Source: Comamonas sp. KCTC 72670
GTDB lineage: Bacteria; Myxococcota; Myxococcia; Myxococcales; Myxococcaceae
Direction of reading: 5' to 3'
NCBI GenBank assembly: GCA_014656495.1
Contig: BNCN01000017.1
Span: 1 to 64,000 of the forward strand
Length of the DNA stretch: 64,000 nt
This document shows, one piece after another, positions 1-8,694 of the stretch. The notes beneath the pieces were generated by a model, which was not told the DNA's origin, searched no databases, and saw nothing but the letters and a program-made list of their open reading frames with translations. Each line of letters begins with the position of its first letter. Positions within the stretch are counted from its first letter, which is position 1. The position numbers were made by a program, and so were the translations under genes.

Positions 1-134
1 AATGTTCCTGGCCACGCTACTTCGGCGGACCTGCCTGCTCGGCTGCACTCAGGTCCCTGATTCTGCTCCGCTTTTCTTCATCACGTTAAACGGACGCGGA
101 TGCAATAGGCGCAGGGCGAGCGTGACACTCGCGG

Positions 135-1628
135 CTACTGCACGCGCTTGGGTTCCACGCTGATGCTGTACCAGCCCGTCGAATACTCCCGGCTTTTCCA
201 GAGCACTGAGGGGGATGCTGGGACAGAGCCAGTCAGCACGTTGTCTGCGAAGTTCACGATGACCGCGCCAAGGAGGTCATTGCCCAACGTATAGGTTCGC
301 TGGGTCGTCTCGGTGCGCGTCTCTTCCAGGCTCGCACCGAACTTGAGACCAAGCTTCACTTTGCTGCCTATCGTCGTATCGATGCCGAAGTTGGTGGCGA
401 ACTTCACCGACCGCGATTCGCTCTGAACAATGGTCTCGGTGATGTCCACCTCCTCGACTTCAATCTTGATTGTGGACGCATAGTCGTCGAGGTCCCACGC
501 GAACAGCGGCAACGACAGGCTCTTGGTTACCAAGCCAGCGACGTGGGGTCGGTACAAGATAAGGGAGGTACCGAAGCGGGTATATCTCAGCGAGAAGAGT
601 TCGCTCGGATGCGCGCTGAAGTAGGTGATGAGCTCCTGTCCGAGCCCATTCTTCGCATTGAGAAGGACCCTCACCTTGAATTCAAAGGACCCGCCCGTCC
701 ATCCGCCGACGGGAGGACCGAGGGTCACCAACCCAGGATCACCGGTCTGGTCGGCAATTTTGGAGAAGGCGGTCGCTGGATCTCCGACCATCGTGAAGCT
801 CCGGATGTGCTCCTGGTAGGAGTAGGAGAACGGGCCCCGGGGTTGGTTCGGAGTGATGTTGTAGTAGATGTAATCCCGGTGCCAGCCGTCGGTGCCGTGG
901 TAGATGTTGTATGCATCCAGCAATTTGGGGTCCGGTGTCGGGGTGAGGCTTGCTGCGGACGTGTCAAGCGCGCGCGAGCCGTCGAAGCAGTCCGCCAGAA
1001 AGGCAAAGCCCAGGCTGCCGCTGGCCTGCAAAATCCGTCCCTTCGCCATGGCGCTAGGCTTGTTGTTTGTGACTGGGATGACTCGCTCATTCTCCTTGAT
1101 GACGACGACTGGGAAGCCAGGGACAAGGTCCGCCGCGATGATGCTCTCCTCTCCCTTGGCGTCGACGAGGGTGACATCATTGGTCTTGTAGGAGGTGATT
1201 CCGACAACGGGAATCTGCGTGTCGGTGTCCCAGGAGTCCGCCGAGAAGGAATTGTGAGGCAGTTCGGGGACGAAGATCGTCAGCAGGGGGAGTTCTCTCT
1301 CGACGTCTGAGAGATGCTCCGTGTTCTCGAAGTATCCGAGTAGCAGCTCACGAACGGTTTGCCCGTCCGCCAGGGGGCGCTCCTTGATGAGGTGGTACAG
1401 GACGTCATAGTCGTTATCGAACTTCGTGAGCGCCTCGTCTTTGATCATCTTTCGCAAAGACGGGCTGTCGGCAAGCGCAGGTGCAAATGCCTTGCCAAAG
1501 ACAGCCTTTAGTTCATCTCGCCTTTCCTTACTGACAGAAGGCGCGATGGACTGAGGGGGCTCGGCATCGGTGGGGCTGGGGGAACAGGCGGCCATCGACA
1601 GGCCGAGGAACAACAAGCACTTCTTCAT
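135..1628 (-). CDS. Lipoprotein of unknown function, low-GC accessory gene
   Basis: About 497 aa. The start is placed at the ATG (reverse strand, 1626-1628) that begins MKKCLLFL, because this gives a clean lipoprotein signal peptide with lipobox LSMAAC and Cys near residue 16; the upstream in-frame extension lacks signal character. The mature protein has an N-terminal helical part (LRKMIKDEALTKFDNDYDVL region) and a long beta-rich C-terminal half. I recognise no catalytic motif and cannot assign a family with confidence. Third codon positions are visibly less G/C-rich than in the rest of the window, which suggests recent acquisition. It is probably anchored in the envelope. The protein call is firm; its function is unknown. 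Confidence 0.8.
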   Translation of the reverse strand: MKKCLLFLGLSMAACSPSPTDAEPPQSIAPSVSKERRDELKAVFGKAFAPALADSPSLRKMIKDEALTKFDNDYDVLYHLIKERPLADGQTVRELLLGYFENTEHLSDVERELPLLTIFVPELPHNSFSADSWDTDTQIPVVGITSYKTNDVTLVDAKGEESIIAADLVPGFPVVVIKENERVIPVTNNKPSAMAKGRILQASGSLGFAFLADCFDGSRALDTSAASLTPTPDPKLLDAYNIYHGTDGWHRDYIYYNITPNQPRGPFSYSYQEHIRSFTMVGDPATAFSKIADQTGDPGLVTLGPPVGGWTGGSFEFKVRVLLNAKNGLGQELITYFSAHPSELFSLRYTRFGTSLILYRPHVAGLVTKSLSLPLFAWDLDDYASTIKIEVEEVDITETIVQSESRSVKFATNFGIDTTIGSKVKLGLKFGASLEETRTETTQRTYTLGNDLLGAVIVNFADNVLTGSVPASPSVLWKSREYSTGWYSISVEPKRVQ

Positions 1629-2315
1629 GGTGCATGCCTCTGACTGGGTTGCGGATGCACGCCATAATTGGGCTGGCAACGCATCTCGGTGAGGCTATTC
1701 CTATCAGTTGTTCCTGTGGTTGTGGGAATTTGCGACTGTCAGGGGGGGGCTATTTCTAATCAGGCATTTAAGGGGCGTGCTGAATGTCTCGTTTACGGCG
1801 GTGGAAAATGCTTGCAGTGGTTTGGCGGCGGTGGCGCCATCGTATCCATCGGAAGGCGTAGGCGACTGGCGGAAGCGTACGCCGGGAAAGCGTCAGCAGG
1901 GGCGTATTTCCTTTCTGGAGTGGCGGGCAACGGTTGTTGGTGAAGAGCTCGCCGGACGAGAAATGCCCGCATGGGTTTCTTCGCGCCGGCAGGCCAATCG
2001 CTTTGGAATGCAACGTAGCTGTTGAGGTGGGGTTGTCTATGACCCATGCGGGGGCAGTGAAGACGTGGCAATGAGGCACATTGTCATGTTCCGTTGCTTG
2101 GTCGTCCAGGTGCGCAGCGCGTGGTTCGTCAGGCCCAATTCTGCCTTGGCCGATTAGAGGCGTTCTCAATGACCCATCGATTTTTCCTCGACGCTCACCC
2201 GCGCGACAGAGATGCCTTGCGTCGTTCGTGGGCAACAAGAAATTCACCTTCAGGAAGCTGCGGCGAAAGGGAAGCCACTGTGACGACTTAGGGGGCGGTT
2301 GAAACGCGTGCAGAC
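1629..2315. other. Intergenic stretch with no recognisable gene
   Basis: About 690 bp between the lipoprotein and the insertion sequence. Several open frames cross it on both strands (the longest is about 226 codons on the minus strand, running on into the IS). None has the G/C-biased third positions of local genes, a good ribosome binding site or a familiar protein motif. Base composition is lower in GC than the rest of the window. It presumably contains the promoter of the minus-strand lipoprotein. I see no tRNA or convincing RNA gene. Confidence 0.6.
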
Positions 2316-2319
2316 CTAG
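2316..2319. repeat. Target-site duplication CTAG, left copy
   Basis: The tetranucleotide CTAG directly precedes the left terminal inverted repeat of the IS and is repeated directly after the right one (3738-3741). IS701-family elements are known to duplicate a 4-bp YTAR-type target, and CTAG fits this. Confidence 0.75.
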
Positions 2320-2331
2320 TGCTACCAGGTC
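2320..2331 (+). repeat. IS left terminal inverted repeat
   Basis: TGCTACCAGGTC, matching 10 of 12 with the reverse complement of 3726-3737. Confidence 0.75.
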
Positions 2332-2368
2332 AGATGAATCGAGCGTTGGCGCTCCATGTTGAAGGGGC

Positions 2369-3727
2369 ATGACGCCCACACAGCTACGCAAGTTCGACCA
2401 GGAACTGAGCGAGTACCTGGACTCGATGAGGGTGGGAATGGGCCGCACTGAGAGACGTCGAGCCCTGGGCGGCTATGTCACCGGACTGCTGCTGGACGGA
2501 GATCGCAAGAGCATTGAGCCCACGGCGGCCCGGCTCGTCGAAGAGCCGGGCCAGACGGAAGCCATGCGCCAGCGGTTGCTGCAGTGCGTGTCTGGTGCGA
2601 GTTGGAATGACTGCGAGATGCGACGGCGCCTGTCGCTGAAGCTGCAACGCGAGTTACCGGGCTTGGAGGCTCTCGTCCTCGACGACACGGGATTCCCGAA
2701 GAAGGGCGTGCATTCGGTCGACGTCGCCCGGCAGTACTCCGGAACGCTGGGCCGCACCGACAATTGCCAGGTGGCGGTCAGCCTGCATTTGGCAGGCGAG
2801 AAGGGCAGCAACTGCATCGCCATGCGCCTGTACCTTCCCGAGGAGTGGACACACAGGACAGGCGCCGAAGGCGGGCGGCAGGCGTCCCGTCGGAGGTGAG
2901 ATTCAAACGCAAATGGGAGTTGGCGCTGGACGAACTCGACGAAGCCCTGAACTGGGGCGTGCGCCACCATGTCGTCCTGGCCGACCCCGGCTACGGCAAC
3001 TGCCGCGAGTTTCGCGATGCACTCCGGGCCAAGGGACTGCACTTCCTGGTAGGTGTGCAGGGCAACACCGACGTCTGGGACCCTGACGCCCAGCCGCAGG
3101 CGCCCCAGCGGGTGCCGCACCAGAGGGGCCGCCCTCGGACGCGCTACTTCGACGCCAACGGGCAGCGCCCAGTGCTCATCGGTCAACTGGCGGCGCAACT
3201 GCCTCGGTCCGCATTCCACCGCGTGCAGTGGCGGCAGGGCAGCCGGGGCGTGCAGTCGTCGCGATTCGTCGCGCTGCGCGTGCGCACCGCGGAGCGACAC
3301 ATGGAGCGGGCAGTGCCCCGCGAGGAAGTCTGGTTGCTGGTGGAGTGGCCGCGGGGAGAGGCAGGCCCGACGAAGTACTACCTCTCCTCGCTGCCGGAGG
3401 GCACCCCTCTGAAGGAGTTGGTGCGCATGGCCAAGCTGCGCTGGCGGGTGGAGCGCGATTACCAGGAGATGAAGGGCGAGGTTGGCCTGGACCACTTCGA
3501 GGGCAGAAGCTGGCGAGGCTTCCATCACCACGCCACGCTCTGCATGGTTGCCCATGGCTTCCTCGCCCTGCGTCGGGCGCTTTTCCCCCTGGAGGAAGCT
3601 GCGATGGACACTGCCCCAGGTGCGGCGGCAGCTGCAATTCCTGCTGATGCGCCGCATCGGCCACTGTCCGCTATGCTTGCGCCCGATCCGCGCTCGCGCG
3701 CCTCCGCGTGGGCCGTCGCGCATGTGA
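2369..3727 (+). pseudogene. IS701-family DDE transposase, broken by two frameshifts
   Basis: The coding sequence begins at ATG 2369 and can be followed through three segments. The first frame carries the first catalytic Asp region (LDDTGFPKKG) and SVDVARQYSGTLG, and runs off frame near 2845-2865. The next segment (to about 3590) is in the neighbouring frame and contains RFKRKWELAL, the second Asp in LADPGYGN, and the Glu region QEMKGEVGLDHFEGRSW. Near 3580-3605 the frame returns to the original one, giving a normal-looking C-terminus (WTLPQVRRQLQ, RRIGHCPLC) that stops at 3727. The shifts are of opposite sign. IS701 transposases are normally a single ORF, so this is decay or sequencing error, not programmed frameshifting. 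Confidence 0.85.
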
Positions 3728-3737
3728 CCGGGTAGTA
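3726..3737 (-). repeat. IS right terminal inverted repeat
   Basis: GACCGGGTAGTA, the inverted partner of 2320-2331. The transposase stop codon overlaps its first bases. Confidence 0.75.
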
Positions 3738-3741
3738 CTAG
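3738..3741. repeat. Target-site duplication CTAG, right copy
   Basis: Identical to 2316-2319. The sequence is also a palindrome, as often found for targets of this family. Confidence 0.75.
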
Positions 3742-3798
3742 TCATCAAGCGTGGGCCTTTGTTTCCCGGGTCCGTGGACAATTGAACCCATCTGGCAG

Positions 3799-3823
3799 AA
3801 GGGACGAGGTGAATCCGTCCCTT
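3799..3823. terminator. Possible hairpin terminator
   Basis: Perfect 8-bp stem AAGGGACG / CGTCCCTT with a 9-nt loop, followed by a short T-rich stretch. It lies between the IS and the convergent DUF1501 gene. It has no clear gene directly upstream on the plus strand, so the role is uncertain. Confidence 0.3.
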
Positions 3824-3922
3824 TGCTTCACTTGTCGGCAGTTCATGTCCTAAAGAGTTGCAGACACCCGTTAATCACATCAATAAAGGATCCCAGCTAA
3901 CGTCCGCTGCTGTGATGGCCCA

Positions 3923-3966
3923 AGAAAAAGGCGCCACCCACGGCCTGCTCGCTCGTGGAGGGCGCC
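3923..3966 (-). terminator. Rho-independent terminator of the DUF1592-DUF1501 operon
   Basis: Arms GGCGCCACCCACG (3930-3942) and CGTGGAGGGCGCC (3954-3966) pair at 11 of 13 positions. Read on the minus strand, the hairpin is followed by TTTTTCTT. It sits about 27 bp beyond the stop codon of the minus-strand DUF1501 gene, as expected for its transcript end. Confidence 0.7.
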
Positions 3967-3992
3967 CTCTGTGCCTGCGTCGGGTGCTCCGC

Positions 3993-5663
3993 CTACCGCT
4001 TGATGTACGTCAGGGCGGGCCGGTCATTCTTGCCCTTGCCCGCGGCTCGCAGTGCCGCCGGGTCCAGTCCGGACAGGTGCAGCGCCGTCGAGTACACGTG
4101 GCCTGCATCCGTGATCGCGCTGGTCGGGCTCTTCGTCCGGCCCGGCACCAGCAGCCCCGTGTCCGGGTTGTACGCCGGGTCCAGCGTGCCATCCGGCATC
4201 AGCGGGATGCCCTCCAGCGACGTGCTGCCCACGCGGCCGTACTGCCGATTTCCTCGCACCGTGCCGCCCAGGAACGCCGCGCTGCTCACGCGCCAGTGCT
4301 GGCAGCAGTCCTGGCCCATGATTTCGGTGTACTTCTGCGCGTCCGTCAGCCCGGAGTTGGCCAGGATGGACTCCACGTCACCGGAGATGGTCCGCCCCAT
4401 CTCCGAGGCGAGCACGATGGTGGTGAAGTCGTAGTAGCTCTTCCCCGTCGTCCCGTACGGCGTGGACTTCAGCCGCGCCACCAGCTCCTTCAGCGGGTTC
4501 CAGAGGTTGCGCCGCATGTCGTTGCGCTGGTCCGCCTGCCCCTGGTTGCTCATGATGAACCGCCGGTCCCGGTGCGAGTCGAACAGGCGCAGGCTGCGGT
4601 TCTCGATGAAGAAGCCGATGGACAGGCCCTTCGTCATCAGCTCGTACGTCATCAACGCCTGGACGTTGGTGTTCGGCGTCTCCTTGGACCGGGCCGGGTT
4701 GCCGTTGATGGAAGCCGAGTTCGTCGTCTCATCCTCCAGCGTGACACCGAACTCCTCGCGCAGCTGCGCGTTGGTGAAGAGCGTGCGCGGGTCCAGGTTG
4801 ATGCTCCCACCCGCCGTCAGCGCGCGGTGAATCTGCAGCGCGGACGAGAAGGCGCGCACCGACTCGCTGTTCTTCGAGTCCAGGAAGTTCGCCTGGAGGT
4901 TGTCCGTGAACTGGCGGATGCGCGCGTCGCGCTGGCCCTGGGACACGCTGCCCAGCGAGGACAGCCGCTCGCGCATCGCCATGGGCGTCTTGCCGTAGAT
5001 GGTGTGCGCGTGCACCGGCCCCAGGCGCTCGTAGTAGCCCGTACCGTCCGGATACGACGGAATCGACAGCTCACCGTCGGAGAGCCACCGGTGCCACGAG
5101 ACGTGCGGCAGCAGGTAGCCCTGCCCATAGGCCTCACAGAAGGCCTGGAGCACCGTGCGCTCGTCCGGGTTGCGTCGTCCGGAGAGGGACGCGCTGTAGC
5201 GCCCGTAGTGGTACTCCCACCGGCCGCCCGAGTGGAACGTGTTGCCGTTGTGGCTGGAGACCACCGCCAGGTCCGGGAACAGGTCCAGGCCGTCCTGCGC
5301 CAGGTAGCCGTACTGGATGTTCCCCTGCGTCCTCGGTGGGTCCAACGGCGAGGTGCCGTAGCTCCTCGGCCGGTAGAAGTGCTGGCTCCACGACGGGACG
5401 GGGCGCAGCTCGCCGGCGGGGATGACGCGCGGCCCGTCGTTGGGCGTGTGCGCCGGGTTGAACATGCTGTACCCGTCCCAGCCGCCCTCCTGGAACCAGT
5501 AGATGAGGAAGTGCGGGTTGTCCGCCTCGGCGGCGGCGGCCTGGGCCAGCCCCAGCTCCTTCTTCGTGCCCGGAACACCGAAGGCGCGGAAGAAGCGGAG
5601 CCAGTCCAGGGTGCTGATGGCGGCGCCCGCGGCGGCGCCTGCGAGGAATTGGCGGCGTTTCAT
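3993..5663 (-). CDS. Tat-exported DUF1501-family protein
   Basis: 556 aa. The N-terminus MKRRQFLAGAAAGAA is a twin-arginine signal followed by an Ala-rich hydrophobic stretch. The body has the character of the DUF1501/DUF1552 family of secreted, sulfatase-fold-like proteins, with YWFQEGGWDGYSMF near residue 55 and the MGRT and GQDCCQHW segments toward the C-terminus. No biochemical role is established for the family. The gene lies 17 bp downstream of the DUF1592-type cytochrome gene and is almost certainly in the same operon; the two families co-occur widely in Planctomycetes and Myxobacteria. Inference: a periplasmic or cell-surface partner of that haem protein. The family name is likely; the function is open. 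Confidence 0.8.
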   Translation of the reverse strand: MKRRQFLAGAAAGAAISTLDWLRFFRAFGVPGTKKELGLAQAAAAEADNPHFLIYWFQEGGWDGYSMFNPAHTPNDGPRVIPAGELRPVPSWSQHFYRPRSYGTSPLDPPRTQGNIQYGYLAQDGLDLFPDLAVVSSHNGNTFHSGGRWEYHYGRYSASLSGRRNPDERTVLQAFCEAYGQGYLLPHVSWHRWLSDGELSIPSYPDGTGYYERLGPVHAHTIYGKTPMAMRERLSSLGSVSQGQRDARIRQFTDNLQANFLDSKNSESVRAFSSALQIHRALTAGGSINLDPRTLFTNAQLREEFGVTLEDETTNSASINGNPARSKETPNTNVQALMTYELMTKGLSIGFFIENRSLRLFDSHRDRRFIMSNQGQADQRNDMRRNLWNPLKELVARLKSTPYGTTGKSYYDFTTIVLASEMGRTISGDVESILANSGLTDAQKYTEIMGQDCCQHWRVSSAAFLGGTVRGNRQYGRVGSTSLEGIPLMPDGTLDPAYNPDTGLLVPGRTKSPTSAITDAGHVYSTALHLSGLDPAALRAAGKGKNDRPALTYIKR

Positions 5664-5680
5664 GGCGGCAAGCTCTCCGG

Positions 5681-8071
5681 TCAGCGGCGCAGGTACTCGG
5701 GCGAGGTGGCGACGGCCTTCAGCACGGCCTTGAGGTTGCCGTTGCTCTCTTCACTCACGTCCCACAGGCGCTTGTAGACGGCGCGCTCGTCCTGCGCGTG
5801 GCGCATCTCACGGCCGAAGAGCAGGGCGAACTGGGCGTTGATGGTGCGGCGGATGAACAGCTCCTTCTTCACCGCCTGCGTGGCGAAGGCCTCCATGCCC
5901 TGGCCCTTGAAGGCATACGTCGCCACCAGGCCCCGGTCGCTGTCGTCCATGGGCTGTCCCTCGACGTCCTCGGTGCGGTAGTTGCCCTCGTCGTCCCAGC
6001 GCAGGCGCTGGTGCGCCAGCGGCGTGAGCGTCTGGTGGCAGGAGAAGCACAGGCTGTTGGGGTCCACCGTGGACGCGGCCGTGGCCGCGCCGCGCATGTC
6101 GAAGACCTCGGAGGGGATTTCGTACAGCGTCCCCATGAAGTCCGTCATCACGCGCGCCGCGTAGTTGTAGTGCGGCAGGCCGGGCTTGTTCTTGATGAAG
6201 CCCTTCATCGTCAGCACGCCCGTCTTGCCGTGCTCGGCCGCGCGCGGCACCGCCTGGAAGGCCGCGTCCACCGCGTACTCCGCCGTGAGCAGCTCGGCCA
6301 GCGGCTTGCCCTCGCGCATCAGGTGGGTCCACAGCCGCGCGGGCTCGTCCGTGTCCGCGGTGCCCTCGCTCTCCGTCCGCACCCGCATCCGCTCGAAGTA
6401 GTACGCGTGGAAGTCCTGCGACGCGAGGTACCCGTCGACCATGTCCTCCCAGGACCTCTGTCCGCCCTCCAGCGCGGTGAAATCCGCGGCGGACGGCGGA
6501 CGGCCCAGCAGGTCCTGGGCCAGCTTCACCAGCAGCAGCCGGTCCCGCTCCGCGCCGGAGAGCGCCTCGTAGGACGGCGGCAGCGTGAAGAGGAAGTCCG
6601 GAGCGCGCATCAGGCCCTCGCACAGGCCGCTCCAGGCCTTGGGCAGGTTCGCCTCGATGCCGTGCAGGTCCTTCACCAGCGCGTAGCCGTTGGCGCGCTC
6701 GGTCTGGGTGGCGGGGCGGTACAGCATCCGGCGGTAGAGCGAGTCCACCTTGGCCTGCGCCGCGTCCACGCGCTGCGTGCCGGTGGCGGCCTCCGTGGGG
6801 CCGTGCACCACCAGCGCGTCCACGTGCAGGTTGCGGTCACAGACGCCCGACTCGTTGTAGTCGTTGGTGAAGGCCACCGAGAGGATGTGGTCGCCCTCGG
6901 TCATGGCCTGCGTGTGCGTGAAGTCCGCGTAGGCCGTGCCGTTGGACACGTCCCACTCCCGCACCACCACCCCGTCCACGCGCAGTTGCATGTTCGGCAG
7001 CGCGGGGCCGCACAGGTCGCCGCGCGCCTTCACCGTGAAGCGGAAGGTGCTGCTGGCCGGGAAGGTGTACGGGGCCGCCGTGGTGAGGGTGCCGTTGGTC
7101 CAGAGGTTCCAGCCGGTGCTCGTCCGCCCGCCGGTGCTGGCGAGAATCGGCGTGCCCGGGGGCACGGTGCCGCTGGAGAGCGCGGCCTGCTCCATCTCGT
7201 ACTGCACCGTGGTGGGGGCCGGCACGTCCACCAGCGGCTGCGCCAGGTCCAGCCCGGCGAAGGGGCCCGTCCTCGCCGTGGCCGCGGTGAGGCACACGTC
7301 GCGGCTCAGGTCATCCAGGCCCAGGAAGAAGTCCGCCGTGGCCACGCGGGCCTCGACGAAGTGGTTCTGGTAGTCCACGCCGCCGAAGAGGCCCACGTTC
7401 TGTGAGAAGCGGTCCACGCCGCCGCGCACCCAGTCGTCGTTGAAGACGGCCTTCACCTTGCCCTTGAGCTGGAGGTAGCCCAGGAAGGGGTTGTCATACG
7501 TGGCGATGGCCGGGCCGCCGTAGGGCTCGAGCAGCGCCTGGGGGAACTCCTCGTCGGGCCGGGACATCGGCTGGCGCGCCTCCACCGCCGCGAGCTGGCA
7601 GGTGAGGTGGGCGACACGGGCGATCTCCTGCGCGCTCCAGGGCGCCGCGCCCCGGGGCATGCGCGCCGACTCGTCCGTGGTGACGAGCCGCGACAGCAGC
7701 GAGCCCGACTCTGGCGTCAGGAAGCCCGCCGCGCGCAGGGCGTAGAAGGACTCCAGCCCGTTGCTGCTCACCGTGAAGAGGCGGCCTTGGGTGGTGCCGT
7801 GGCAGGAGATGCAGCCGGAGGACTCCCGCACCATGGCCGGGTGAACCACCCGCGCGAAGTCCGCCGCCACCGTCTGCAGCGTGATGTCCGCTGGCACGCT
7901 CCCCAGGTCGCACCGCAGCGAGCCGTCCTGCTGGATGGGCGGCGGGTCCGGGGTGCCGTCATCCGGCGGGCCGCCTTGCAGGTCGAGCGACGCCTGGCCG
8001 TAGCAGCCGGCGGTGAACATCGCGAGTGCCGCGAAGGCGTGGCGCCACGGGCGCGGGGGGAGTGCGCTCAT
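5681..8071 (-). CDS. Di-haem cytochrome-like lipoprotein, DUF1592/DUF1588/DUF1585 type
   Basis: 796 aa from ATG 8069-8071, chosen because GGAGGG lies just upstream and the N-terminus is then a lipoprotein signal (lipobox FTAGC, Cys23). The first haem-binding CxxCH is CISCH (Cys87, Cys90, His91). A second, CFSCH, lies about 120 residues from the C-terminus. Between them is an inserted beta-sandwich segment resembling a carbohydrate-binding module (residues ~285-430), then the helical DUF1592/1588/1585-like region characteristic of planctomycete-type cytochromes. It probably sits in the envelope with the downstream DUF1501 protein. An oxidoreductase role acting on an extracellular polymer is a guess from the domain set; the substrate is unknown. 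Confidence 0.82.
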   Translation of the reverse strand: MSALPPRPWRHAFAALAMFTAGCYGQASLDLQGGPPDDGTPDPPPIQQDGSLRCDLGSVPADITLQTVAADFARVVHPAMVRESSGCISCHGTTQGRLFTVSSNGLESFYALRAAGFLTPESGSLLSRLVTTDESARMPRGAAPWSAQEIARVAHLTCQLAAVEARQPMSRPDEEFPQALLEPYGGPAIATYDNPFLGYLQLKGKVKAVFNDDWVRGGVDRFSQNVGLFGGVDYQNHFVEARVATADFFLGLDDLSRDVCLTAATARTGPFAGLDLAQPLVDVPAPTTVQYEMEQAALSSGTVPPGTPILASTGGRTSTGWNLWTNGTLTTAAPYTFPASSTFRFTVKARGDLCGPALPNMQLRVDGVVVREWDVSNGTAYADFTHTQAMTEGDHILSVAFTNDYNESGVCDRNLHVDALVVHGPTEAATGTQRVDAAQAKVDSLYRRMLYRPATQTERANGYALVKDLHGIEANLPKAWSGLCEGLMRAPDFLFTLPPSYEALSGAERDRLLLVKLAQDLLGRPPSAADFTALEGGQRSWEDMVDGYLASQDFHAYYFERMRVRTESEGTADTDEPARLWTHLMREGKPLAELLTAEYAVDAAFQAVPRAAEHGKTGVLTMKGFIKNKPGLPHYNYAARVMTDFMGTLYEIPSEVFDMRGAATAASTVDPNSLCFSCHQTLTPLAHQRLRWDDEGNYRTEDVEGQPMDDSDRGLVATYAFKGQGMEAFATQAVKKELFIRRTINAQFALLFGREMRHAQDERAVYKRLWDVSEESNGNLKAVLKAVATSPEYLRR

Positions 8072-8276
8072 GAGCCCTCCATGGGGGAATGGGGGTGACG
8101 GCAAGCGTCTCACGATTGTCCGCCCGTCGACAAAAGGGTTGCTGAAAATCCGAGAAAACAGGGAAATTGCCCGAAAACCCAAGGCTTGCGGGCGAGCAGG
8201 CGGGAATCCCTGCCCGGGTGGACGGCTCCCCGACCGCGCCCCGGGGCCACAGCTTGAGGGCACAGGAGGTGTCCCC

Positions 8277-8642
8277 ATGGCGTGGCCGGAAATCGCGTCG
8301 CCCTACGAGCGGCGCTCCCTCACCAGTGGACTGCGGGTGCGAGACGAGAGCGGGGCGATGCTGGGCTACGTGGCGCTCATCAGCCAGGAGCACCTCTACG
8401 CGCGGCGCTGGCCCTTCAGCCGGCACTGGACGGAGTACCCGCTGTCCCGCGTCCGTCATGTCTCACGCGACACGGTGCTGCTGGAAGGCCAGACGCCGGG
8501 CCGCGTGGTGCCGGCCGACAAGAGCGCACACGCGGAGATTCCCACCCAGACGTTGCCGCTGGCGGTGCTGGATGGGACGGAGCACTCGGACTCCGAGGCC
8601 GTGGACGCCACGCCCGCCGAGGCGGAATCGGCACCCCACTGA
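8277..8642 (+). CDS. Small conserved-looking protein, PRC-barrel-like
   Basis: 121 aa from ATG 8277, preceded by a strong AGGAGGT at 8263-8269. The first 65 residues are beta-rich (LRVRDESGAMLGYVALIS, then a basic Tyr/Arg segment and VSRDTVLLEG), a pattern reminiscent of PRC-barrel or DUF2171-like small domains. The last 40 residues are acidic and look disordered. It is transcribed divergently from the cytochrome gene and lies 52 bp upstream of dapD. No known function. Confidence 0.7.
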   Translation: MAWPEIASPYERRSLTSGLRVRDESGAMLGYVALISQEHLYARRWPFSRHWTEYPLSRVRHVSRDTVLLEGQTPGRVVPADKSAHAEIPTQTLPLAVLDGTEHSDSEAVDATPAEAESAPH

Positions 8643-8694
8643 GCCCTCAACGAGGTGCGGCGCGGCGCGCGGTTTTGTGCTTCAAGGAGGCGCC

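Larger units (their letters stand above)
2320..3737 (+). mobile_element. IS701-family insertion sequence, about 1.42 kb, inactive
   Basis: The element is bounded by imperfect inverted repeats: left TGCTACCAGGTC at 2320-2331, right GACCGGGTAGTA at 3726-3737, matching at 10 of 12 positions after reverse complementing. CTAG direct repeats flank it. The length and single DDE transposase are typical of the IS701 family. The transposase gene is interrupted by two frameshifts, so the copy should not transpose by itself, although its ends could still be mobilised in trans. The intact target duplication indicates a simple insertion without later rearrangement. Confidence 0.85.

Noticed and set aside
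1768-2448. A 226-codon minus-strand open frame next to the IS
   Set aside because: No RBS, no G/C-biased third positions, no motif, and it runs into the IS end, so it would have been cut by the insertion.
2369-3727. Programmed ribosomal frameshift in the IS transposase
   Set aside because: Two shifts of opposite direction would be required, no slippery sequence is apparent, and IS701-family transposases are single-frame genes.
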